Shown: one piece after another, positions 11,950 through 23,500 of the stretch
Layout: the number at the start of each line of letters is the position of its first letter
Numbering within the stretch: the first letter of the stretch is position 1
Assembly: GCA_943735955.1 (NCBI GenBank)
Contig: OX030957.1
Location: 10,653,100 to 10,717,099 of the forward strand
Direction: 5' to 3'
From: Piscicola geometra
Taxonomy: Eukaryota > Annelida > Clitellata > Hirudinida > Piscicolidae
Length of the DNA stretch: 64,000 bases
The notes under the pieces: model-generated
Seen by the model: the letters and a program-made list of their open reading frames with translations, nothing else
The model's database searches: none
What the model was told of the DNA's origin: nothing
Translations under genes and position numbers: made by a program

Positions 11950-12790
11950 TTTCTTTTGATTTCGGCAAACTATCCGAAGCGAGATATATCGTAAAATGAA
12001 CAATAACTAAGGCTTCTTTACTTCTTTTTTTAAAAAATTTTTTTAAACGTACATGATAGTTTACGGTATATATTTAGGCAAACTATCTGAGGCGAGATAT
12101 ATCGTAAAATAAACAATAAATTGTAAAATGAACTTCTTTATTTCTTTTACAAATAATTTTTTGAGTAATTAATAATAATTTTACTCAGTAATGTCAAATC
12201 TGGTATTTATTTCGGCAAACTATCTGAGGTGAGATATATCGCAAAATTAACAATAAATAAGGCTTCTTTACTTCTTTTATGAATACCTATTTGAGTAATT
12301 AATAATAATTTTATTTATTAATGTCAAATCTGTTCACATTGAAATTATTCAAATTGTTATTCCTATTTATATACATAAACAATTTCTCTGACCAAAAATA
12401 TTATGCCAAAACTTTTTTATTAAACAATTTCACATTAGATTTTTACATTTTTATAATAATTTTTAGTTTTATAAAGTGGTTTCACCTATTTTTTAGGATT
12501 ACGATGGACTCGGTAATTGTTTATTTATATAAATAGGAATAACAATTTGAATAATTTTAATTTGAACAGATTTGACATTACTGAGTAAAATTATTACGAA
12601 TTACTCAAAAAAGTATTCATAAAAAAAATAAAGAAGCCTTATTTATTGTTCATTTTACGATATATCTCGCCTCAGATAGTTTGCCGAAATATATACCAGA
12701 TTTGACATTACTGAGTAAAATTATTATTAATTACTCAAAAAAAATTTCGTGAAAAAAGTAAAGAAGCCTTAGTTAATTTTAACAAATGAA
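11950..12790. repeat. Fold-back (inverted) repeat element
   Basis: Three forward modules carry GGCAAACTATC followed by GAGATATATCG, AAGGCTTCTTTACTTC and AATAATTTTACTCAGTAATG. Two inverted modules follow at about 12,545-12,780. The arms face each other around a centre near 12,440, where ATTCAAATTGTTATTCCTATTTATAT is mirrored. The structure predicts a long hairpin. No transposase is visible. It resembles a fold-back or MITE-type element. Confidence 0.8.
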
Positions 12791-12799
12791 AGTTTTGAA

Positions 12800-13955
12800 T
12801 AAGAATTACAAGGGTAACCGGGTACCGAAGGTTTGGTCCATTGAAAAAAACAATTGTTCAAAATGTGTGAATGTCTTAGTATTTAACGAAAAAAAAATTT
12901 TTAATATAGTTTTAGACAAATGGCATGATGATGGAAAAAAATTTATTGGAGAGGGTCGTTATTGTTAATAAATAATAAAGAGTAATATTAAAGAAGATTA
13001 TGGCTTGATTGAGCTTGAAGGACACTAGCAGGGCCGCAACCAGCAAAAATGCTGAAGGGGTGCTCTAATTTTGTTTAAATATTTTTAATTGCCTAACTCA
13101 TTTACTGCCGCTGCTGCGTTTTTGCAGCATCAATTTCTATAATATTTTCTTGTTTAATACCGAGTTTTATTCAAATATTTTTTAAAAGATGATATCATAC
13201 GATATTTAATAGGCCTAGTAATTTATTACAATATTTATTATAAAAATAAAAAAATTATAATTCAAATGTTAATGTATCATGAAATTTATACAAATGTTGT
13301 TGTTTATTTTAATACTTTGACGAAAAATTCCAAACCGCAAATGCTTCACACTTGAAGTTTTATTGAAGAAAAGATTATATTTCACCTCTCACAGATTGGT
13401 TATAAAATTAAAATTCGTTGTCACTGACGTCTTTGCAACAGCACGTCAGTTTATGAGTGTGCTGTTGTTATTCACGTTAAATATTTTGCTTTGTTGTGAT
13501 TAAAATAATAATTATTGTTATAATAACGAATAAAATAAGTTGAGATACAAATTTTAGCGAACTATTTGTAATTGAAATGTATTTCTGTTTTAAAAAGTAC
13601 AAAAATTAATTTCATATGAGACACTAGACAGTCTATATTTTGTTGAAATATTTAGTTTAAAGAACATTTTGATGTGTTAACACATGAGAATTCTCAATGA
13701 TTAAATCTTTTGGGGCGTTCAGATAGGCCACAGAACAAAATTGATTTTTGCCTTTCTGCGTTGTTCTATCTTTAATATTTCGTGGTGGGAAGAATTTACA
13801 TATGATAAGTGTATAGATATAAGAGTGTAATTGTGGTCTAATGCTGTTCTGTTTTTCTCATAATTTGTGGCATGTTAGTAATATTTTGGCATCTCTATGA
13901 TCTGTGTTGATATGTGTTGTATATATATTGTTTCGAGAGATAAAAGCATGATGGC
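12800..13955. other. Intergenic; short open frame of unknown status
   Basis: A 60-codon open frame at 12786-12968 has no recognisable domain and may be an upstream exon of the gene at 13.96 kb or noise. The remainder is AT-rich without a supported feature. Confidence 0.3.
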
Positions 13956-13960
13956 CCTCC

Positions 13961-16900
13961 AGAGAAGTTATTTTGTCCTATGGCATCATGAAAACCCCAT
14001 TACCCCAACCACCACCAAAAAAACTATTCGATTTTCGAGAAATTACGAGACCTTCGAATTGGCCTCAGGGGTGGGGGATTGAGCCACTAGACACTAGGGT
14101 AAACCAACCGCAACAACTTGGCAAGAACTTTTCTGTAAATCCTGATGTTCCTTTAACACCGGTGCCAAGAGGACTCAGAAATATGGTGATAATGGTTTTG
14201 TGGGAATGATGATGATGTTGATGACTTGAAAAAATTATCTCTCTTAATATAGAGTATTTTTCCTTTTTTTTGTAAATTTATTTTCTGTAAATTTCATAAT
14301 TTGGGAGTTAAAAAATTAGTTAACTTTGCTTTAAAATGTTAGTCTTTTTTTTGAAAAGTCCCGATAAGGAAGACCTCCCCCAAGCTACAAGTTCTAATGA
14401 AAATAATGAAAAATTAGCGGAATCAAATAATTCAGCCCTATCCCAGCATCCATTCAGCCCAAAAAACAACCAGTTTCGACCCCAGCATCCATTCAGCCCA
14501 AAAAACAACCAATTTCAACCCCAGCATCCATTCAGCCCAAAAAACAACCAATTTCGTCGACAGTACCCATTCAATCAATCAATCAATCAAATAGATTTCT
14601 ATAGCGCCTTTTCTCAAATTCAAGAGCGCTCGTAAATACATTTGTTAAACAGATATGTCTTCAGATCCTTACGAAAAGTAAATAATGAATTAGAAGTAGT
14701 TAAATAAGGATGTAATGAGTTCCAAATATATGGACCTGCATAATAGAAAGAACGTTTAGCAAAAGTGTTATTAATGGAAGGGATGAAATAATGATTTTGA
14801 GTGGATGATCCTAAAATTACTTCTATGAGGGTGATATATTAATGATTTGAGGTATATTGGGAATAGTGGGGAGTTTTTTAATTTAAACATAAAAACACAG
14901 ATTTTAAATATAATCATAAATTTGATGGGGAGCCAATGTAATAAGATGAGAGAGGGTGTAATGTCGTGATAAATAGGAGGACGGCTAACGACTCTAGCTG
15001 CATTATTAAATACTTTATTTAATGGTTTTAAAGTAGTTTCAGGTAAATTATAATAGAGTGAGTTACAATAGTCAATTCGAGATAAAACAAGTGCAGAGAC
15101 TAACATCTTCAAAGAAGGGTCATCTAAGTAAGGTAATAATTGTCTGATACGTCTGAGATGAAAATAGCAAGATTTAGTAACTAATAGAATTTGGTTTGAT
15201 AAGGTTAATTTTGAGTCAAAAATAAATTCTAAGCTACGAATTTGATTAGATGGAACAATAGTATGAGTGGAAAAATTACATGGACCATTAATTAGTTTAC
15301 CATTTGTATCAAAAAATATAAGTTCAAATTTTATATGATTCAATTTTAATGACATAGAGCTAGACCAGTTTTCAATATATAAAAGACATGAAGATATAGA
15401 TGACATAACAGTATTATAAGATGGTATATCGAAGCTGACATATAACTGTGAATCGTCAGCATAGGATAGGGAGTTGAGAGAAGGAGAGGAAATGAAAAAA
15501 GATAATTCAGAGACGTATAGAACAAAAAACAAAGGACCAAGAACAGAACCTTGAGGAACACCATATGAGTAAGTAGATGGGGTAGAGGTACAGTGGTTTA
15601 AAGAAACATAAACAGATCTATTAGATAAATATGACTTAATCCATAAAAAAGAAGAATAATTAATATTGAATTTATTTTTGAGTAATAGTAGTAATAACGA
15701 GTGGTCTAAAGTATCAAAAGCGGCAGAACAATTTAAGCAAACAAATACCGAACATGTTTTATTATCAAAGGCATAAATGAGGCCATTATAGAGTTTTAAG
15801 AAGGACGATTCACAGTTATGACCTAAACGAAAACCAGATTGTAAATGAGGGATAAGGGAGTTAACATTTAAATATGAGTGGATTTGTTGATAAACTACTT
15901 TTTCTATTATTTTGGATATGAATGATAGATTAGAAATAGGTCTATAATTAGAAATATGAATTATTTTTAAAGTAGGTATGATAACAGAGGCTTTGTATAA
16001 AGTCGGAAATTTAGAAGTAGAGACAGATTAACAATGAAAAGAATTATAGGGTGAAAAATATCAGACAATTCTTTAATCAAATAAGTTGGAATTATGTCAA
16101 GAGAACAGGTAGATGTAGACATGGAAGTAATAATTAAGGATAGGTCAGGTAGAGAAATTGAAGAAAAAGTGACAAAATTAAATTCACTTGTTAATATAAT
16201 TATTAGGGTTAGAAATAGAGGTATTAGTGTTAAAATTAGATCTTATTGTTTCCACTTCACTTGTTATGTAATTATGATAATCTTGAGAAGAGAAAGATAA
16301 AGGAGGTGGAAGGTTTTTATTAAATAATTTAGAAAGTGAATGCCAACGTTTCTTTGAAGAAGAAGCTATAGAAATTCTAAAATAATTACAGTGCTTAGAG
16401 AATAATATAGATTTATATTGTTAAAGAAAAGACAAGTAAAGGTTTTAATTAAAGGAAGAACTATGAGACCTAAACTTACGCTCATGTCTACGTGCCACCC
16501 GTTTCAGAGTTGCACATTCACTGTCGAACCACGGAGACCGTTTCGACAGCAGACGACATGAGCGCAAGTTTAAAGCTAAAATGGTATTAAGAATTGAAGA
16601 AATAGAATCATTAAGATATATTAGAAACTTATCAACATCAGTAAAACCATTAAAACTAAAATATTTAAATTGTAGAGTAAATGTGTCTTTATTAAATTTT
16701 TTTCAGCTATACATTCTGATAGTAGTATTATTAAGATTATTATTTAGATTATATTTGAAATTAATTACATAGTCATCAGAAGAGTGAAATTTTGTGGTTG
16801 ATATATAAGATATTTTAGAAAGTGAAGAAGTTATTGAAAAATCAATAGTATTTCCAGATGAATGAGTTGGAGTGGATATATGTGGTGTTAAGTTGAAAGT

Positions 16901-17175
16901 AAATTCAGCCCAAAACACAAACAATTTCGACCCCAGCATCCATTCAGTCCAAACAAGAAATTCCCCCACCCGTATGCACTGTACATCAACTGGCATCTTC
17001 AACTCCAAGGAAATACATCGGACAAGATAAGTAATTCTTCTCTATGGGCAAAAAGAAACGGATTTCAAAGACGTGGAAATCTCTTTAATCCGTTTCAAAA
17101 GTGCCAAATGTTGCTTATAAATTCGTTTAAAGGCCGAATGGCCGCATATTAAATGTGTATCGGGTTCTAAATAAA
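13961..17175 (+). pseudogene. 3' exons of an unrecognised gene, last exon split by a LINE
   Basis: I do not recognise this protein. An upstream exon (about 13961-14199) encodes a proline-rich segment including KLFDFREITRPSNWPQGWG and GKNFSVNPDVPLTPVPRG. The last exon starts near 14359 and contains 13-residue tandem repeats (QHPFSPKNNQFRP, 39-bp unit). It is interrupted at 14573 by LINE B and resumes at 16908 in the same frame with more repeat units, ending at TAA 17150-17152 with AATAAA at 17170-17175. Removing the LINE and one ATTCA duplication restores the frame, so the interruption looks like a simple insertion into coding sequence. The product of this allele is probably truncated within the LINE. 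Upstream exons were not identified; the donor at 14200 (GTGGGA) is inferred from phase. Confidence 0.62.
14574..16902 (-). mobile_element. 5'-truncated LINE (family B) inserted in a coding exon
   Basis: Minus-strand LINE with the end of an endonuclease domain (PTHSSGNTIDF, about 16,860), a linker resembling SPWFDSECATLKRVARRHER (about 16,500), and the reverse transcriptase. The RT frame at 14771-15532 starts before YADDSQLYVSFD and includes VLSRIDYCNSLYYNLP and LHWLPIKF. Its 3' end carries a hairpin, GAGCGCTCTTGAATTTGAG/AAAGGCGC, followed by (TTGA)n. It is flanked by a 5-bp direct repeat, ATTCA, at 14569-14573 and 16903-16907. Stops interrupt it, so it is inactive. It is L2/CR1-like by RT motifs and tail. 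Confidence 0.88.
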
Positions 17176-17514
17176 GGGAGCTCAACCACCTATTCTTTCG
17201 CAAAACCTTGTACTTTGCCATGATGCAATTTTTAATTTACTCAATCAACTACTTTACACTGTTAAACACCTCATTACTTCTTCTAATAAACCTAAAATGT
17301 ATTTAAAATATTTAGATACTAAATTAGAATATAATTCACTGTTTTTTTAAAGTTTTATTCAAAAGATTAAAATTTAAATAATTAACGTTTTATAAAAACT
17401 AATAAAAATTTACATTTACATTTAAACAAGTATATCAAGTCTTACATAATTTTCAACTGTTCAATAATTGACAAAATCAGTGCCTAAAATCATGAAATCC
17501 GATCTCTCTTTCCT
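17176..17514. other. Intergenic space between convergent genes
   Basis: The plus-strand gene ends at about 17,175 and the kinesin reads toward it from the right. A candidate kinesin polyadenylation signal (AATAAA on the minus strand) lies at 17354-17359. Nothing else was seen. Confidence 0.55.
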
Positions 17515-20500
17515 TCACATGAACATGTTGAGACGCAAGTCCTGTTGCGGGTTGACACCCCTGAGCAATGCAACAGTTTCATCCTGCTCCTCCTTAACAA
17601 CAAAATCTCTCTGTTGAGAACTCTTGTTGCCCCTATCTATGTTGTTGTTGTTGTTGCCAGCAGCCTGGACGTCGTTGAAGTTGAGAGTGTTCACTTGGTT
17701 TTCTTTGTTTTCAGAACGCGTGTTTTGGCTTGAGGATAAGCAGGACGATGAAGACGAAGATGATGACTCCTTCTCCATTTTCCTCTCGTACCTTTGAAGG
17801 CGCACATCGCGATTGTGGAGCTGTGCAATGAGTGAAGATGAAGATGAACTAAAAAAGAAAAAAATATATAAAAAGAATAATGGGCGGAAAAAAGAAAAAC
17901 TCCTGAAAAAATAAATAACTGAAACAAACATCGATTTTAATGTCGGTCAGTTGCTTCTCCCTTGTGTTGAGAAGCTTCTTGAGAGAGAGGATTTCCTTCT
18001 TGTTGGAATGGTTTTCCATCAGCATCGATCGGCGCTCTCTATCTAGCTTCTGTAAAAAATTGTGAAATTTATGCGGCCTTTCTGAACATTCGATGGCCCT
18101 CAAATGTTGTTAATAGTCGTTAATAGGTTTTAGTCGTAAGGGAATTGTAAAACTTGTTGAAACTGCAGATAGACCTGGTAGAAGGCGGAGGATGAAGAGG
18201 CGGGTGGTGATGGCTCTTCTGGAGGCGGGTGCTGGTTCAGAAGCTGTTCCTCCAAAGACATGATGGTGTCCCTCTGACTCAGGAGGATTTTGTCTCTCTG
18301 CATCACCTTGTCCTGCAATGACATTATATCTAGCCGTATGCCTCATCTCATTCAGAGCTCTAAGTAAAAGTATATATAGACCTATGGCAAACACACACTC
18401 ACAGTACCTTGAGCTGGTTCGCCAATTCCTGAATGGCCTCTTCGCGTTTCTGAGAGCTTTTCACTTGACTCTTCAGCTGCTCTTTATCTTCTCTCCAGCG
18501 CTGAACGCCCGCCAAGTCATTCGACAACTGCGGATTAGGAACGAGATAGACCTTAACCAAAATCGACCGTGGAAAAAATACCAATAGTTCTAGAACGAAA
18601 TTGACATAAAAAATAGACCTTAACTCTAATCCTTACCCAAGGTCTATTTTAGTTGAAAGATATTTTTGCTGAGAGCTATTTTGTCCAAGGGCTATTTTTT
18701 CTATACACCGCATTCACGGTTTTGGCTCATGGCACCTTACCACAAAACCCCCTCCATCCATGAACGAGCAATCAACATAAAGTACCTGGTCAACGGTGTC
18801 TTTCAGCTGAGCCACCTGGGATTTGAGTCTCTCCTTATCCTCCTTCAGACTGCTCACCTCTGCCATGGCATCCGCATGGTCCATCCAGATCTTGTGGCGC
18901 ACTGGAGAATACAGGGAAGGAATGCCAGTGGTATGAGTAGGAAACGATGCTTCAAGAATGCTCTTATAAAGATCTACATTAACTAGAATGGCAATGGCTT
19001 CAAAATTCAAGACCCGGGTATCCAAAAAAATTGCAGTTTAAGTTAATTTTTCATAATTATATAAGATAATTATTTTTATTTTAATGCTTTAGTTAAAAAA
19101 AGAATTAGTCATCGCCAAACCTTATTTCCTACGAACAAAATGTATTAATTGAAATTTGAAAAACTATTTTTAAAATTTTTTTTTATATATTCAATTAAAT
19201 TACTTTTTTAAAACCTGGGGCACTCGGGTAAAAAAAATTAATGGCTACCCAAACCGTTAATTGCCATCCCTAAAATTAGCTTATAAATCCAAATAGGAAC
19301 ACCAACTCTTTCTGATGCGATCCAGGTCCAAGGCCTGAGATTCGACCAGTTGATTCAGTCTCTGGACCTCCTGCATCGCCTTCTCCTCTCTCTGACACTC
19401 TCTCAGTTTCGTCTCGAGTTCTTGAACCTGAGCACTCAGTTCCTTCACAGTTGCTTTCGAGACACGCAGTTCCTCTCGCCCCTCTGTCAGCTGCAAGGAG
19501 AACCTCTGCCTCTCCTCCTCTCTCCCTTTGCAGGCGACTTCCTGCTGCTCTCGCATGTGTGCCTTGAAGCAGCCTATGACCTCATCGACGCCTGCCTCCT
19601 CACTCATCACTTGGTGCTTGCTCAAACTGAGTATGAACTTGAAGCAGGTTGCTTTCCAGTGTTTGAGTTCCTCCCCAGAGATCTCAAGGAGCTTTGTCTC
19701 CCTCTCCAAACACTCTCTTTCCAACTCCTCCTTTTCTCTTTCTAACTCTTTCTTTTCTTTTTCTACTTCTTCCTTTCTTCTCTTGATATCTTCCTTTTCT
19801 CCTCCCACCACTCTCAACTGACCACGCAAGCCTTCTATCTTCTCTTCTAAAGCCGAAGCCACTCCCTCTTTCATACCGATTGTCTCTCTAAGGCGCACCA
19901 CCTCTGCCATCAGCTCTGGTACATCTTTGTTCAGAGACGCTACCTGACCTTCCAACTTTTCCTTGTGAGTCTGCTCCTGCAGCACGTGTGCCTCCAGCCT
20001 CACCACGCTTGCTTGCAGCTCCTCCTTCGCCAGCCTCTCCTGCCTCACCTCCTCCTCATGCAGTCTCCTCAGAGCCTCCTCGCGAGCCTTCAACTCCTCC
20101 ACCTTCCTTCTCTGCCCCTCAACCTCCTCCTCACTTGTCCTCCTCCACTCCGCTCGCATCTCTTCAATCTTCTTCAGCTTCAGTTGCTTGTCCACTTGCA
20201 ACTCTTTGACCACCTCCTCCACGCCACTCAACTTCGCCCTCACCTCACTCAGGCACCCCTCTAGCTTCTCCTTCTCTCTAAACATCTCACTCCTTTCTTG
20301 TTCCCACCTCTCACCAATCTCCTCCACCACCTTCTCTTGTTTCATGTTCATCTCCTTTTTCATTTCGTCAACTTTTCCCTGCCACTCTTGCTTCAAATCC
20401 TCCTCATTCCTCGCCCACTCCTCCTCCACTCTTGCCATCCAAGTTTCATTCAGCAATCTCACCCTCTCATCAGCCTCCTTCCTCAACTCAGCCACCTTCC

Positions 20501-23500
20501 TCATCAACTCATCCCTCTCCTTCTTCACAGCCTCCTCCTCCGACTCACCCACTCCCACTCCTCCTTTCTCCTCACTGCTTCCTCTCAACGTTCGCATCTC
20601 TGCTAATATGTCGTTATCATCATCTCCACTTATACCTAATTCACTTTTAAGCAACTCCAACAACTGGGTCTTCTTCCTTAGCTCCTCCTTCTCCAACTCA
20701 TTCACGCCTTCATCACTCTGCAGGACACTCTGTGCAGATATCATTCCTTGCTGCTGCACTTGCTCTAGTTCACCTGTCAATTTTCCCACCCTCTCCTCCA
20801 ACTCCTCTTTCTCTCTCTTGCAAATGCCCACCTGCTCAAGCTGCCCATTCAACTCAGCTACCCTCTCTTCCAACTCCTCCTTCTCTCTCTTACAAATGGC
20901 CACTTGCTCAAGCTGCCCATTCAACTCAGCTACCCTCTCCTCCAACTCCTCCTTCTCTCTCTTGCAAATGCCCACCTGCTCAAGCTGCCCATTCAACTCA
21001 GCTACCCTCTCTTCCAACTCCTCCTTCTCTCTCTTGCAAATGACCACCTGCTCAAGCTGCCCATTCAACTCAGCTACCCTCTCCTCCAACTCCTCCTTCT
21101 CTCTCTTACAAATGGCCACTTGCTCAAGCTGCCCATTCAACTCAGCCACCCTCTCTTCCAACTCCTCCTTCTCTCTCTTACAAATGACCACTTGCTCAAG
21201 CTGCCCATTCAACTCAGCTACCCTCTCCTCCAACTCCTCCTTCTCTCTCTTGCAAATGGCCACTTGCTCAAGCTGCCCATTCAACTCAACTACCCTCTCC
21301 TCCAACTCCTCCTTCTCTCTCTTACAAATGGCCACTTGCTCAAGCTGCCCATTCAACTCAACTACCCTCTCCTCCAACTCCTCCTTCTCTCTCTTACAAA
21401 TGACCACCTGCTCAAGCTGCCCATTCAACTCAGCTACCCTCTCTTCCAACTCCTCCTTCTCTCTCTTACAAATGGCCACTTGCTCAAGCTGCCCATTTAA
21501 CTCAGCTACCCTCTCCTCCAACTCCTCCTTCTCTCTCTTGCAAATGACCACCTGCTCAAGCTGCCCATTCAACTCAGCTACCCTCTCCTCCAACTCCTCC
21601 TTCTCTCTCTTGCAAATGGCCACCTGCTCAAGCTGCCCATTCAACTCAGCTACCCTCTCTTCCAACTCCTCCTTCTCTCTCTTACAAATGGCCACTTGCT
21701 CAAGCTGCCCATTCAACTCAGCTACCCTCTCCTCCAACTCCTCCTTCTCTCTCTTGCAAATGACCACCTGCTCAAGCTGCCCATTCAACTCAGCTACCCT
21801 CTCCTCCAACTCCTCCTTCTCTCTCTTGCAAATGACCACCTGCTCAAGCTGCCCATTCAACTCAGCTACCCTCTCCTCCAACTCCTCCTTCTCTCTCTTG
21901 CAAATGACCACTTGCTCAAGCTGCCCATTCAACTCAGCTACCCTCTCCTCCTTCTCTCTCTTGCAAATGGCCACTTCAACACTCATGGCCTCTTTATCAG
22001 CTTGCAACACAGACACCTCTCTCTTGAGCGCCTCCTTATCTCTCTCCAAGACAGCCTGCCTTTCCATACCCTCCTCCAACTTCACCTTCATCTCTTCCAA
22101 CTCCTTCAGATACTTTTCCATCATCAAATCCTTTTCCACACCTTCACCACCTTCACATACAGCCTTCTCATCCTCCTTGTACAAACATAATTCCCTGTAC
22201 GTCGTCTCTGTCTCCAAATACTTCTTCTTCCTGCAAGTGATGTTGATGATTATGATATCACTCTGGTGGTCATGATTATGATATCACTCTGGTGGTATTG
22301 ATTATGATACCACTCAATCCTCCTCAGGATTATACTAATAAAGAAGAATTGAGGACTCACCAGTACGAGTCATCTTCTGTGCTTGTCGGCTGCGATGCGA
22401 GGAAGATGAGAGTGGTTAGAAACGAATGTGGATTAGTTAAGTGTATTTTGCATGACGAGCTTTGTATCACACTAGGCCAGTGATGAGCTAATCTCAAATC
22501 ATCTCTACAAATATTTGATCCCCAAGACAAAATCACACATAAAATATCATATTTTCAATTCAAATGTCAAAATATTCAAATTTAAAATCAATATATTCGC
22601 ATCTCAAATCAAATCTTTAAATAAAATTTGATAATAATCTATTATTCAATTAATTATTTTTTAAATACAGTCAGTAATATCCACTGCATCATTTTTTATA
22701 TATAAAAAACTTTCAATAAACCTAGAAATGTAATTCTTCTGAGATTCATTAGAATTCAATAAGGGATCCTGCACATTTTATATAAATAAAAAAAATATTA
22801 CAATTTTGACCAACCCTCCCCTCTTTCTAACTATTTATTGAAAATATTCTGAATCGAACCCTCCTGTAAAGATATAATATTTTTCAGTCAGATCCCACCA
22901 CCCCTCTATTTGAAATTATTGAAAAATAAATTAAAAAATTGTTTAAGTGATTTAAATCAAAATATTTAAGTTTTTAAGTTTAAAATATATTTTTGAATGT
23001 TCTCAAGCAATTTTAGATTCAAAAAATATAAATAAATATAAGATTTTTTTGTAAGGCATTTGATAAATAAATATTAAAAGCGAAAAATGACATAATTTCA
23101 AAGTGCCCCTCACCCTCTATAACACATTATAACAAAGCCGAAACCCACCCCCCCCTCTATGTTCAGTCCTTAAGTCTCGAGCATCTTTGTGTCAGAATCA
23201 CTTCTGGTTCAAGGGCGGTCATTGGTTTAGTTGTTTATCGAATAGGTTATGCTTCTAGCGTGTTCTTCAAGGATTTTAATGAAATCATGAGCACCTTGGC
23301 CACATACAGTGAAGAAGTATTAATCCTGGGAGATTTCAACTTCCACCTTGAAAAGCCAAGTGATAACGATACTCAGACATTTCAAAATATCCTGAGCTCT
23401 CGTGGTTTCCAGACATCAGTCAACCAACCAACCCATAGTCAAGGAGGGTGGCTTGATGTTGTTGCCTCGAGAAAGAGTCTTGAAGTTGACTGCATTGAGG

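Noticed and set aside
18110..18394. Separate open frames around kinesin exon 23
   Set aside because: They run across splice sites and lack any domain; the 18175-18312 exon on the minus strand explains the coding signal.
19281..19306. Stop codon at 19,281 as the end of the kinesin
   Set aside because: A donor at 19,306 (GTTGGT) joins in phase to further coiled-coil exons down to a stop at 17,515 with an AATAAA beyond it.
17515..22231. Separate Golgin- or myosin-like coiled-coil gene
   Set aside because: Exon phases connect the coiled-coil exons to the motor exons, and no start codon, promoter or terminator separates them; the RRETWCP segment after the neck favours one CENP-E-like gene.
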